Source: Desulfobacterales bacterium (GTDB lineage: Bacteria > Desulfobacterota > Desulfobacteria > Desulfobacterales > Desulfobacteraceae). Taken from it: a DNA stretch of 9,808 nt. The DNA lies in NCBI GenBank assembly GCA_022361535.1, contig JAKSAU010000458.1, positions 1-9,808 of the forward strand, read 5' to 3'. The translations under genes were made by a program, and so were the position numbers. The notes beneath the pieces were generated by a model. That model saw only the letters and a program-made list of their open reading frames with translations. It was not told where the DNA came from and did no database searches. Of this stretch, positions 1 through 7,289 are shown piece by piece (within the stretch, counting starts at the first letter, position 1; every line of letters begins with the position of its first letter).

Positions 1-63
1 GGGGTTATATACTCTGTGTTTCTGTTCTTGCTTGTTTAACTGATCAACAAGAGAAATAATTCT

Positions 64-1299
64 GTGTCTGTATTTGAGTATAAAGCACTAAATGCAAAGG
101 GAAAAAAACTATCCGGTATTGTAGATGCGGATAGCGAATCTGGGGCCAGGCAAAAGCTCAAGGCTCAAAATCTTTATCCCACAGCTTTGTATAGGATTGA
201 GGCTGGAAGATCCAAGGGAGATTCGTTAAAGAAGCCTGGATTTGCAGCTTTAGATTTTTATTCACGGGTCAGGGCATCTGAAATTGCCATGGTGACCCGG
301 TTGATTTCAACCCTGATTTCCGCAGGCTTTCCTTTGGTAAAAGCGGTTGGATCTGTCGCGGACCAGGCTGGATCAAGATCTTTGCACCGTGTGTTGTCCA
401 GGATCAAGGACAAAATAGAGCAGGGCAGTACATTTGCCGATGCATTGTCTTTATATCCGGGAATTTTTTCCTCTGTGTATATTAATATGGTCGCGGCTGG
501 CGAATCTTCAGGCACCCTCGAAATTGTTTTGGAACGGCTGGCTGACTTTGCAGAAAAAGGTGAGGAAACAAGAAAAAAAATTTGGGCCTCTCTGGCTTAT
601 CCAATCATCATGTCTGTCATCGGGTTTTTGGTGCTGGTGATCCTTATGACCTACATTGTCCCCGGTATTGTCGGCATTTTTTCTGATATGAACCAAACTC
701 TGCCTTTACCCACCCAGGTTTTGATCAATGTTAGTGATTTTTTTCTGTCATTCTGGTGGATTATACTGCTGACTCCGGTATTGGCTTTTGCTTTGATTTA
801 TTTGATGCGCAGGACCGATAAAGGGTTACTTGTGACAGACCGGCTGATGATCTCAATACCTATTGCCGGAAATCTTGTCCGTAAAATGGCAGCGGCCAGG
901 TTTTCCCGCACTCTTGGTTCCCTCTTGGAAAATGGTGTGCCTTTACTGACTGCCTTGAAAATCACAAAAAATGTAGCTGGAAACCAGGTCATTTGTGACC
1001 TTGTAGGACAGGCTGCAGAAAAAGTGGAAAAGGGCGGGGAGTTAGGTGTTGCATTGGCTGGCACCCGGTACTTTCCCGGGCTTGCAGTTCAGATGATCCA
1101 GGTTGGGGAAAAAAGCGGTGAAATGGAGAAAATACTTGAGAAGTCTGCTGATCTTTATGAAAAGGATGTGCACTCAGCTGTTACCGCAGCCACTGCTTTG
1201 ATCGAACCTTTGATCATCCTTTTCATGGGATTGATAGTGGGACTTATCATCATGGCGGTCTGCCTGCCTATTGTTGAAATCAACCAGCTGATTATTTGA
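64..1299 (+). CDS. gspF: Type II secretion inner-membrane platform protein GspF
   Basis: GspF is the polytopic inner-membrane core of the T2SS platform; it works with the ATPase GspE in pseudopilus assembly. The 411-residue product has the usual family length and two repeated T2SSF domains, at about residues 73-195 and 276-398. Each repeat carries the expected pattern: LISAGFPLVKAV then AAGESSGTLE in the first, LLENGVPLLTAL then VGEKSGEMEKIL in the second. Hydrophobic segments lie near residues 176-200, 229-249 and 379-401. The GTG start at 64 is the only good choice: an in-frame TAA sits at 37-39 with no usable start between, and the protein then begins SVFEYKALN as GspF proteins do. The ribosome binding site is weak (AAGAGA at 49-54). 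A TATACT at 8-13 could be a -10 box, but its -35 would fall outside the window. The gene is unusual in lying on the opposite strand from gspE. Identity is very secure. Confidence 0.96.
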   Translation: MSVFEYKALNAKGKKLSGIVDADSESGARQKLKAQNLYPTALYRIEAGRSKGDSLKKPGFAALDFYSRVRASEIAMVTRLISTLISAGFPLVKAVGSVADQAGSRSLHRVLSRIKDKIEQGSTFADALSLYPGIFSSVYINMVAAGESSGTLEIVLERLADFAEKGEETRKKIWASLAYPIIMSVIGFLVLVILMTYIVPGIVGIFSDMNQTLPLPTQVLINVSDFFLSFWWIILLTPVLAFALIYLMRRTDKGLLVTDRLMISIPIAGNLVRKMAAARFSRTLGSLLENGVPLLTALKITKNVAGNQVICDLVGQAAEKVEKGGELGVALAGTRYFPGLAVQMIQVGEKSGEMEKILEKSADLYEKDVHSAVTAATALIEPLIILFMGLIVGLIIMAVCLPIVEINQLII

Positions 1300-1301
1300 T
1301 C

Positions 1302-2267
1302 TTAAAATCCGTAATTTAACGTCAACATAAAAGACTTGTTAAACGGGTCAAAATTGGAACCCAGGTTAAACTCCTGGTTAAGTATCTTGACCTGGGCTGC
1401 TTTGTTATATTTATGTGCGGCAGTGACGGAACCGTATATGTTTCCGGCGTAGAAGCCTGCTCCGACAAAGGTAATCACGCCGCCTAAGGCTGGGTTATCA
1501 TGATTAAATGCCTCATAGGCTGCATACATAAGTCCTGCGTTAAGGCAAAAACTGACAAATGCATCTTTATATCTTTCACAATAAAGCAGACCGCCGCCGG
1601 GAATAATGGCGAGGACTCCTGCAAGTGTCGGGTTTTTTGAAGGTGCGGACTGGGCATTTTCAATGGAAGTTAGCTGACGCTCTACTTGATACCCGTCTTT
1701 ATTTTCAGGGCTGATAAGTGTCAGATAAGAGGCTGCTTTATCAAGATCATCTTTTCCAAGATTCATGGTTTCTTTAATATGTAGTCGTGCCAACGCCAGG
1801 TAAATCCGGTCTTTAACTCCAACATCATTGGATAATTTCAGGTAGTTTTGCAAAACCAGTTGCGCATACCCGCTGTTTCCCATGGCTTCAAAGGCTTTGC
1901 TTTGTATAAAATAAGATTCTTGGACGTATTTGTTTTCTTGTGTATGGGCTTCCCTGATGATTCGGTCAAATCGTTTTGCAGCTTCATAAAATTGTTTGGA
2001 ATGAAAAAGAGCCAACCCGGTTTTATAATCTGCTTGTTCTATTCTTGAATCGTCAGGAAAAAAATGAATAAAGCGTTTAAATTCAACCTGTGCAGCAATA
2101 TAATCCCCGGATTCAAACAACTGATCTGCATAGTCGAACTGGAGACTTGGTGTGATCAAAATGCCGGGTTCTTCAGGTACTTGTGCACTTGCACAGCTAA
2201 AAAAGGTAAGTGTCCAAACCAGGGTGACCGAAATGACGACAACTAAAAAAGATTGTATAGTATTCAC
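1302..2267 (-). CDS. TPR-repeat envelope protein with C-terminal hydrophobic domain
   Basis: I do not recognise a named family for this 321-residue protein. An N-terminal hydrophobic stretch (about 7-24) ending at ASA-Q (residues 26-29) looks like a signal peptide; Cys25 is preceded by TFFS, a poor lipobox, so cleavage by signal peptidase I is more likely than lipidation. Residues about 44-150 form two to three TPR-like helical repeats (for example FDYADQLFESGDYIAAQVEF and GLALFHSKQFYEAAKRFD). After a linker, residues 214-285 are Gly-rich and hydrophobic (GVLAIIPGGGLLY, then two more apolar segments), resembling small membrane domains with a PGxG..Y motif. The protein ends SFMLTLNYGF, an amphipathic strand with terminal Phe. 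The GTG start overlaps the yidD stop as GTGA (2264-2267) and has AAGGAG 11 nt upstream. It is the last gene of the gsp unit, so a secretion or envelope-assembly role is inferred from context only. Confidence 0.85.
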   Translation of the reverse strand: MNTIQSFLVVVISVTLVWTLTFFSCASAQVPEEPGILITPSLQFDYADQLFESGDYIAAQVEFKRFIHFFPDDSRIEQADYKTGLALFHSKQFYEAAKRFDRIIREAHTQENKYVQESYFIQSKAFEAMGNSGYAQLVLQNYLKLSNDVGVKDRIYLALARLHIKETMNLGKDDLDKAASYLTLISPENKDGYQVERQLTSIENAQSAPSKNPTLAGVLAIIPGGGLLYCERYKDAFVSFCLNAGLMYAAYEAFNHDNPALGGVITFVGAGFYAGNIYGSVTAAHKYNKAAQVKILNQEFNLGSNFDPFNKSFMLTLNYGF

Positions 2268-2668
2268 TCGGGGAACGGCTCCTTGAGCTTTGGCGGGTCA
2301 GGGGTGAACCACCAGAAATCATTGGCTTTAACAGGATCAGATATATAGGTGGTTCCCTTGATCCTGACATGGGGGGAAATATGAGCCTCATCCCTGCCGC
2401 ATCTGACCAGTCTGTCGCAAGCCATAATCCAGCCCACAACTGTACCATGTTTTTTCATAGCCTGGGCAGCATACTCGGAACAAGAAGGTGTCATTGGGCA
2501 GCGGCCACCATCTGCACCAGATATATGATCCTGGTAGAACTTGATAAATATGTTTTTTGAGGCATCACTATTGTCTAATGAGTCACCAGCATTGCAGGTA
2601 CCGGCAAGGAACATCCATCCAATGCATATCATTGCAAAAATACAAAATAGTTTATTCCTGCGTAACAC
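2264..2668 (-). CDS. yidD: YidD-family protein with N-terminal signal and C-terminal extension
   Basis: Residues about 40-93 match the YidD family (membrane protein insertion efficiency factor): FYQDHIS, then RCPMTPSCSEYAAQAMKKHG, a Trp at 80 and RLVRCGR. The three conserved cysteines are at 57, 63 and 90. Classical YidD is about 70-85 residues, is encoded beside rnpA and yidC, and acts near the inner membrane with YidC. This 134-residue version differs: residues 1-27 form a basic then hydrophobic leader ending TCNA-G, probably an export signal or membrane anchor, and about 40 residues follow the domain, rich in Pro and aromatic residues. A GTG start at 2668 is supported by AGAGG 6 nt upstream; the coding region overlaps gspE by 17 bp and the downstream gene by 4 bp. 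LAGTC is not a proper lipobox. Family membership is secure; a function in secretion rather than membrane insertion is a guess from position. Confidence 0.88.
   Translation of the reverse strand: MLRRNKLFCIFAMICIGWMFLAGTCNAGDSLDNSDASKNIFIKFYQDHISGADGGRCPMTPSCSEYAAQAMKKHGTVVGWIMACDRLVRCGRDEAHISPHVRIKGTTYISDPVKANDFWWFTPDPPKLKEPFPE
2279..2284 (-). promoter_or_regulatory. Ribosome binding site of the TPR-protein gene
   Basis: AAGGAG lies within the end of yidD, 11 nt before the GTG start at 2267. It supports the GTG start overlapping the yidD stop. Confidence 0.6.
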
Positions 2669-4343
2669 GCATTACCTCTCTGATGGATGTAATTCCCTTA
2701 AGCACTTTTGTCATACCATCCTGGCGAAGGGTAATCATGCCTTTGTTAATTGCTGCTTCCCTGATCTGGGTGGCATCGGAAGTTGACAGGATCAGGCTGC
2801 GCAGGTCATCGTCCAAATCAAGGATTTCAAATATGGCCTGGCGTCCTGAATAGCCGGTGTTAAAACATGAAGAGCAGCCATGGGGTTTAAAAACGGCTTT
2901 TCCAATGAGTTTCTTACCGTTGGTACCAAGGGATGATACGTCTTCAGCACTGAGTTGAAATTGCTTTCTGCATTTGGGACACAACACCCGTACAAGGCGC
3001 TGTGCAATGACAGTATTCACTGATGATGAAATCAGGTACGGTTCAACCCCCAGGTCGGCCAGGCGGGTGACAGCTCCTGCAGCATCATTGGTATGCAAAG
3101 TGGAAAAAACAAGGTGGCCGGTTAAAGCAGACTGGATGGCTATAGATGCGGTTTCTATATCCCGGATTTCTCCGACCAGGATGACATCCGGATCCTGGCG
3201 GACAATAGAACGCAAGCCTTTGGCAAAGGTTACCCCTGTTTTGGTGTTGACCTGGATCTGGCCAATGCCGGCAAGGTTGTATTCTACCGGATCTTCAATG
3301 GTAATAATATTTTTTTCAGGGGAATTGATTTCTGACAAGCCCGCATACAAGGTGGTTGTCTTGCCGCTGCCGGTTGGGCCTGTAACTAGAACAATGCCGT
3401 GGGTCTGGCGGATAATGGTGTTTAAATGGTTTAGGTTGGAATCTGACATGCCAAATTCAGACAGGGCTAAAAAGTATCCGGATTTGTTGAGCAGCCGCAT
3501 AACCAAACGCTCCCCAAAGCCGGTGGGGACAGTTGAGATGCGCAGGTCAATTTCCTGGTCTCCGATCCGGACCTGTGCGCGTCCGTCCTGGGGCACCCGT
3601 TTTTCGGCAATATTCATTCCTGCCATGACTTTTATCCGGGATACAAGAGCCGCCTGAACCCCTTTGGGCGGGGTTAACATTTCATAAAGGATACCGTCTA
3701 TACGGTATCTGATTTTAAGCGTGTCCTGGAATGGCTCAATGTGAATATCACTGGCCATGGCTTTGACAGCCTGGGAAATCATATGATTGACCAGGCGGAT
3801 CACAGGGGCGTCACTGGTATCATCCAAAAGGTCTGCGGTTTCAGTGATGTCTTCCATGATCTGGAATTCATTGCCCTCTTCAATATCTTCCACCAATTGC
3901 CGGGCCTGGTCTTCGGTTTGATCGTAATAGGTGTTGATAGTGTTGAATATGGCTTGCCGCGGGGCCAGCACAATATCGTATCCCATGAGGCCAATACTTG
4001 CGGCCAGATCATCAACAGGAGAAAGATCGCAAGGATCGTTTACAGCAATGCTCTGTGTTTCCTTTGAGATCATAGGGACAATACTGTATTTTTTCAGAAA
4101 GTGCTGAGAGACGGTATCTTTCCAGTCGTCCTTTGTATCAGGTGCGGGGATGGCTGCAATCATCTCCATATGAAATACCCGGGCCAGTGCATTAAGGACG
4201 GCATCTTCAGGGACAAGTCGTGTCTTGACTGCAGTTTCGGTAATCCGGCTCCTGGATTTTACCAAGGCCTGGATCAGTTTATCCCTGTCTGCAGGGGATA
4301 ACGGTGTAAATTCTGCTATGGTATCAACCAGGGTGGCAATCAT
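2652..4343 (-). CDS. gspE: Type II secretion ATPase GspE
   Basis: GspE is the cytoplasmic hexameric ATPase that drives pseudopilus growth, docking to GspL and GspF. The 563-residue product has an N-terminal GspE_N/MshEN-like region (about 30-140), a linker, and the ATPase core with all hallmarks: Walker A GPTGSGKT at 322-329, the Asp box ITIEDPVEY at 347-355, Walker B ILVGEIRD at 388-395, the His box GHLVFSTLHTND at 409-420, and the zinc-binding pair CPKC (455-458) and CSSC (490-493). SDIHIEP (198-204) is also typical. Nothing essential is missing. The ATG at 4343 overlaps the gspD stop as ATGA and has AGGA 6 nt upstream (4350-4353), implying coupling to gspD translation. The 3' end overlaps yidD by 17 bp. 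The tetracysteine motif and the gsp context favour GspE over the related PilB. Confidence 0.97.
   Translation of the reverse strand: MIATLVDTIAEFTPLSPADRDKLIQALVKSRSRITETAVKTRLVPEDAVLNALARVFHMEMIAAIPAPDTKDDWKDTVSQHFLKKYSIVPMISKETQSIAVNDPCDLSPVDDLAASIGLMGYDIVLAPRQAIFNTINTYYDQTEDQARQLVEDIEEGNEFQIMEDITETADLLDDTSDAPVIRLVNHMISQAVKAMASDIHIEPFQDTLKIRYRIDGILYEMLTPPKGVQAALVSRIKVMAGMNIAEKRVPQDGRAQVRIGDQEIDLRISTVPTGFGERLVMRLLNKSGYFLALSEFGMSDSNLNHLNTIIRQTHGIVLVTGPTGSGKTTTLYAGLSEINSPEKNIITIEDPVEYNLAGIGQIQVNTKTGVTFAKGLRSIVRQDPDVILVGEIRDIETASIAIQSALTGHLVFSTLHTNDAAGAVTRLADLGVEPYLISSSVNTVIAQRLVRVLCPKCRKQFQLSAEDVSSLGTNGKKLIGKAVFKPHGCSSCFNTGYSGRQAIFEILDLDDDLRSLILSTSDATQIREAAINKGMITLRQDGMTKVLKGITSIREVMRVTQE
2675..2679 (-). 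promoter_or_regulatory. Ribosome binding site of yidD
   Basis: AGAGG inside the 3' end of gspE lies 6 nt before the GTG at 2668. It supports a start overlapping gspE by 17 bp, so that the full hydrophobic leader is translated. Confidence 0.65.
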
Positions 4344-6370
4344 AGTTTGTCCTGTTTGAGAGGTGAGGGTGTTGCAGGTGTTTGTTCTGACTCGTTACCT
4401 GATTTACCTGATATCTTATCTCCAAGTTTGTCAAAGGTTTCAAACAGGCTGATTTCTCCTTTTTGAACTGCGTCAATATCTTTTCTTTTTTCATCATGGA
4501 GTCTGGTTGCTTCAAGCGGGTTTTTAATGACTCTAGGGGTTAAAAAAACATAGAGGTTCGTTTTTTCTGCACCTTCATCCACCGATTTAAAGGCCCACCC
4601 AATGGCTGGCACATCACCCAGGCAAGGCGCTTTATTCTCAGACCGGCTGACTGTTTCATCAATCAAACCGCCAATAACGACTGAATTGCCATCTTCAACA
4701 ATGATGGTGGTATCAATCTGGCGTTTGAGTGTGGTGGGCCGGTCAGCGCTCGAGGTGTTGGCACTATCCAGTTTAGTCAGTTCCTGGAAGACATCCAGTC
4801 GTACCATTCGTTCCTGGGAAATTTGCGGGGTGATCTTCAGGCTGATACCTACGTCTTTGTATTCATAAGAAGAATATGTCTCGCTGCTGGACTCTGCAGC
4901 TGACCGGGTCTGGTAGGCCACGTTTTTACCAACAGTTATTGTCGCTTCCTCATTTTCAGTTGTCAGAACCTGGGGCGTGGCAAGGATATTTACATCTTCA
5001 TCTGACTGATAAGCCTGTACAACAGCCTGTATGTCCGGGAAAGTGACGCCTCCGATGCTAAAGCTTTTACCAAGAACACCTAAGGAAAATCCAGTCGGCA
5101 GGGTACCGTCTGCGCTGATGGCGCCGGAATTGCTGTATCCGCTGTCGCCTGTGGCTCCGAACCCGCTGAATATAGCTCTATCCCCGTCTGAATACGTTTG
5201 TGCCGTTTGCCATTCGGTGCCGATATTCAGGCCTCGAGTCATATTTACCTCCATAATAAGGCATTCGATATAAACCATGGCTCTGGGGATATCCAGTTTA
5301 TTGATAACCTCTTCAAGTACAGAGTAATCTTCTTTTTCAGCCATAATAATCAGTGAATTTGTGGCTTTATCCGCATTAATATTTACTTTAGAGGATAACA
5401 GGGGAGCATCCTTTTTACCTGTTTGTGACTTTGTTTTTGCACTATCCGTAGGGATTTTCTGGAGCACCTTGGCCAGGTCTTCAGCCAGTGCATGCTCAAG
5501 GTAATATACTCTGATCCGTTCTTCGCCTTTAGGCACTTCCTGATCAAGCAACTGGATGAGTTTTATAGCCCTTTCGGTTTCAACTTTAGACGCCAAAAGG
5601 ACAATGGAGTTGGTTCTGTCATCTGCTGTGAAGTGTACTGTAACTTTGGACGCAGTTTTGCCTTTTTCTCCTTTGGTCCGGGCTGTAAAAACTGATGTCA
5701 GTGTCTTTGCCAATTTCTCGGCATCTGCATTTCGAACAGGTATTACAGATACTTTTTTACCGATGTTCTGCACATCAATGGCATTAATTATTTTTAATAA
5801 TCGTTCAATGTTTGAAAGAGTTCAGGTTACAATGAGCATATTAGTATCGTGGTATGATAACATGGCATTTCCTTTGGGCAACAAAGGGGTCAGCAGCCGT
5901 TTGAGCTCATCTGCCGAAGCATAATCCAAAGGAATCAGGCGGGTAACCAGCCGGTCGACGGCCGGCTCTTTGCCGTTTACTACACGTGTATCGATGTTTT
6001 CTGCCCTTGCATTTGGTGAGGGCATGATCTTTATTATTTTACCTGATTCCACGGTCGAGTATCCATGAATTTCAAGAACTGATTCAAATACCTGGTAGGC
6101 TTCTTCTATAGAAATTTTGGTTGGAGAGATGACAGTAACTTTACCTTTTACACGGTTATCCACCACAAAATTTTTGTTTGTCAGTTTGCTGATAAATTTT
6201 ACAAATATTTTGATGTCGACATTATCAAAATCAATAGAAACCTGTTCCTCTGCACTTGGGGCTTTTACATCGGCATTGACCGGGCTGGCAATTGCCAATA
6301 CCAGAAAGATGAAAATGCCGGCTATGGTAAGGGCCCATAACCTTGAAGAACGTGGAAAATCATTCATCAT
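4340..6370 (-). CDS. gspD: Type II secretin GspD, interrupted by one in-frame TGA
   Basis: GspD forms the multimeric outer-membrane channel of the T2SS. Read through the TGA at 5822-5824, the frame gives 676 residues, normal for GspD. A signal peptide (about 1-33, ending SPVNA-D) is followed by N0 (43-117), N1 (about 137-200), N2 (205-279), N3 (285-360) and the secretin domain (about 366-615) with GNSVVIGGLIDE, GDVPAIGW and FLTPRVIKNP, then a polar tail. The stop replaces residue 183, inside N1, in the loop after the strand TNMLIVT and before TLSNIERLLKIINAID; the equivalent loops of N2 and N3 here read LLAS and IMAE, and other GspDs usually have Asp. Without readthrough, translation yields only a 182-residue N0/N1 fragment. 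The downstream part (4340-5773) has only a GTG codon with no ribosome binding site. AAGGAG at 6381-6386 lies 10 nt before the start. Identity is secure; whether a functional protein is made is not. Confidence 0.9.
5787..5816 (-). repeat. Two short inverted repeats just after the gspD TGA
   Basis: Downstream of the TGA, the mRNA can fold a 5-bp stem TTCAA/TTGAA with a 3-nt loop (5804-5816), followed by a perfect 6-bp stem ATTATT/AATAAT with an AAA loop (5787-5801). The second stem is all A/U and weak. Neither loop contains the G expected near the start of a bacterial SECIS apical loop, so a role in recoding is not supported. They may simply reflect AT-rich codons. Confidence 0.5.
5822..5824 (-). 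other. In-frame TGA codon within gspD
   Basis: The gspD frame reads GTA ACC TGA ACT CTT, giving IVT-stop-TLSNIE. The frame is identical on both sides, so this is not a simple frameshift. Several genes here end in TGA (gspF, gspD, yidD, gspM), so TGA is a genuine stop in this organism. A Cys, Gly, Arg, Ser, Leu or Trp codon could become TGA by one substitution; Asp, the usual residue, could not. Possible explanations are a nonsense mutation, an assembly error or recoding. Confidence 0.95.
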
Positions 6371-6377
6371 TTAAAAA

Positions 6378-7289
6378 TTACTCCTTTGCAGTCTTGATCG
6401 TAAAAGACTGGTCTTGTCCATTATAAATCAGATCTCTGGGCTTTCCCTGTCTTAGAAGTGAAAACGTGATGTCGGAGGTTGCATCTATATCGACAGCAAC
6501 ACCATTGAGATCCTCAGGGCTTAGTGTTTCAACACCATTAACCGATCGAATGATGTCCCCGTTTTTTATTCCTATGCGTTGCAGACCGGTCCCCGGTCTG
6601 ATCCCGTATACAAGAACGCCTGCTGCTTGGCCTTCTTTTAGATAAGGTCGGCTTTTCATGGATTGGATCAAAGATTCAGGATTGTCAATTGTGGCTTTGG
6701 CTAACAAGTCATCTGGATCCGGGATGACGTCCTCTTCAGTCTGCTTATTAAAAGGATGAGGTTTGGGCAGCCCGGTTTTTTTTTGACTCGAAGATGGTTT
6801 TGTTTGAGCTTCTAATATTTGATCTTTTCCGTTTAAGGTCAGAACCACCTGATTTCTGGATATGGACTTGATGGTGGCCCCCTGGATTTGGGCTCCGACA
6901 CTATAAAGGTCCTGGTTCCGCTTGCCCTGATCTTCTATTACGGCCCAACAGTCTTCATCACGTTCTCTTGCCACAGTGCCCAATAAGATTAGTTTGAGCC
7001 TGGTCTTTTCCAAGGGTTTCTTTGCTGGCTCACTTGCATCTTTCATCCCTTTATTATCGTCGATCTGAACTTTAAATAGGTTGCGGCGGATAATGTTATT
7101 TTCAAAAACAGTGAAGGGGCTTAGAGAATCTTTTCCTTGTTCAGGTTCCTTTCCTTCTGATTTTATATTTTTATGTGACTGGTCCACAGGCTTGTCAGGC
7201 GTACCTTGTTCAGGTGTGATCAGGGCATAGCTTTGAAAAGTAACAAGGGCTGTTAGGCATATAACGATTAAATAGAAGAGCGGTTTCAT
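6378..7289 (-). CDS. gspC: Type II secretion protein GspC (HR and PDZ domains)
   Basis: GspC connects the inner-membrane platform to the secretin: its periplasmic homology region (HR) contacts the N0 domain of GspD, and its C-terminal domain takes part in substrate selection. This 303-residue product has one N-terminal hydrophobic segment (about 4-22), a polar linker, the HR domain (about 67-160) opening with the hallmark IIRRNLFKV and containing LILLGTV, WAVIED and LYSVGAQIQGATI, a second linker (161-210), and a PDZ domain (about 215-297) with VYGIRPGTGLQRIGIKNGD and IIRSVNG. The ATG overlaps the gspM stop as ATGA and has GGGGAG 5 nt upstream (7295-7300). Odd points are a cytoplasmic N-terminus of only about three residues, where GspC usually has a longer one, and a nine-A run in the linker. 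Identity is strong; some schemes might label this position gspN, but the HR and PDZ domains argue for GspC. Confidence 0.93.
   Translation of the reverse strand: MKPLFYLIVICLTALVTFQSYALITPEQGTPDKPVDQSHKNIKSEGKEPEQGKDSLSPFTVFENNIIRRNLFKVQIDDNKGMKDASEPAKKPLEKTRLKLILLGTVARERDEDCWAVIEDQGKRNQDLYSVGAQIQGATIKSISRNQVVLTLNGKDQILEAQTKPSSSQKKTGLPKPHPFNKQTEEDVIPDPDDLLAKATIDNPESLIQSMKSRPYLKEGQAAGVLVYGIRPGTGLQRIGIKNGDIIRSVNGVETLSPEDLNGVAVDIDATSDITFSLLRQGKPRDLIYNGQDQSFTIKTAKE
6381..6386 (-). promoter_or_regulatory. Ribosome binding site of gspD
   Basis: AAGGAG lies in the last codons of gspC, 10 nt before the first ATG of gspD at 6370 and 13 nt before a second ATG in the same frame. It ties gspD translation to the end of gspC. 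Confidence 0.7.
6776..6784 (-). repeat. Run of nine A in the gspC linker
   Basis: On the coding strand the codons read CAA AAA AAA ACC (Gln-Lys-Lys-Thr, residues 169-172), giving an uninterrupted A9 run that contains A AAA AAA in the zero frame. It lies between the HR and PDZ domains. Such runs can cause polymerase or ribosome slippage and are also prone to sequencing error. Confidence 0.9.

Noticed and set aside
1278..1293. Inverted repeat AATCA/TGATT at the end of gspF as a terminator
   Set aside because: It is only 5 bp, A/T-rich, has a 6-nt loop, lies inside the coding region and lacks a clean T tract after it.
2190..2267. Lipoprotein signals in the TPR protein (Cys25) and in the YidD-like protein (Cys25)
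   Set aside because: The residues before the cysteines (TFFS and LAGT) do not fit a lipobox; both leaders fit ordinary signal peptides better.
2974..3657. Long open frame of 227 codons on the plus strand
   Set aside because: It is entirely antisense to gspE, whose product is unmistakable, and its translation shows no recognisable domain.
4340..5773. A separate downstream gene starting at the GTG at 5773
   Set aside because: No ribosome binding site precedes it, it starts at the boundary between N1 and N2, and the frame with clear GspD sequence runs continuously from the TGA.
5787..5821. A bacterial SECIS element after the gspD UGA
   Set aside because: The possible stems have AAA or ACA loops with no G, and the candidate G residues 16 and 20 nt after the UGA do not sit atop a stable stem. 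Not reported as a SECIS.
5822..5824. TGA read as a sense codon genome-wide (altered genetic code)
   Set aside because: gspF, gspD, gspM and yidD all end in TGA at sensible lengths, and no other gene in the window has an internal TGA.
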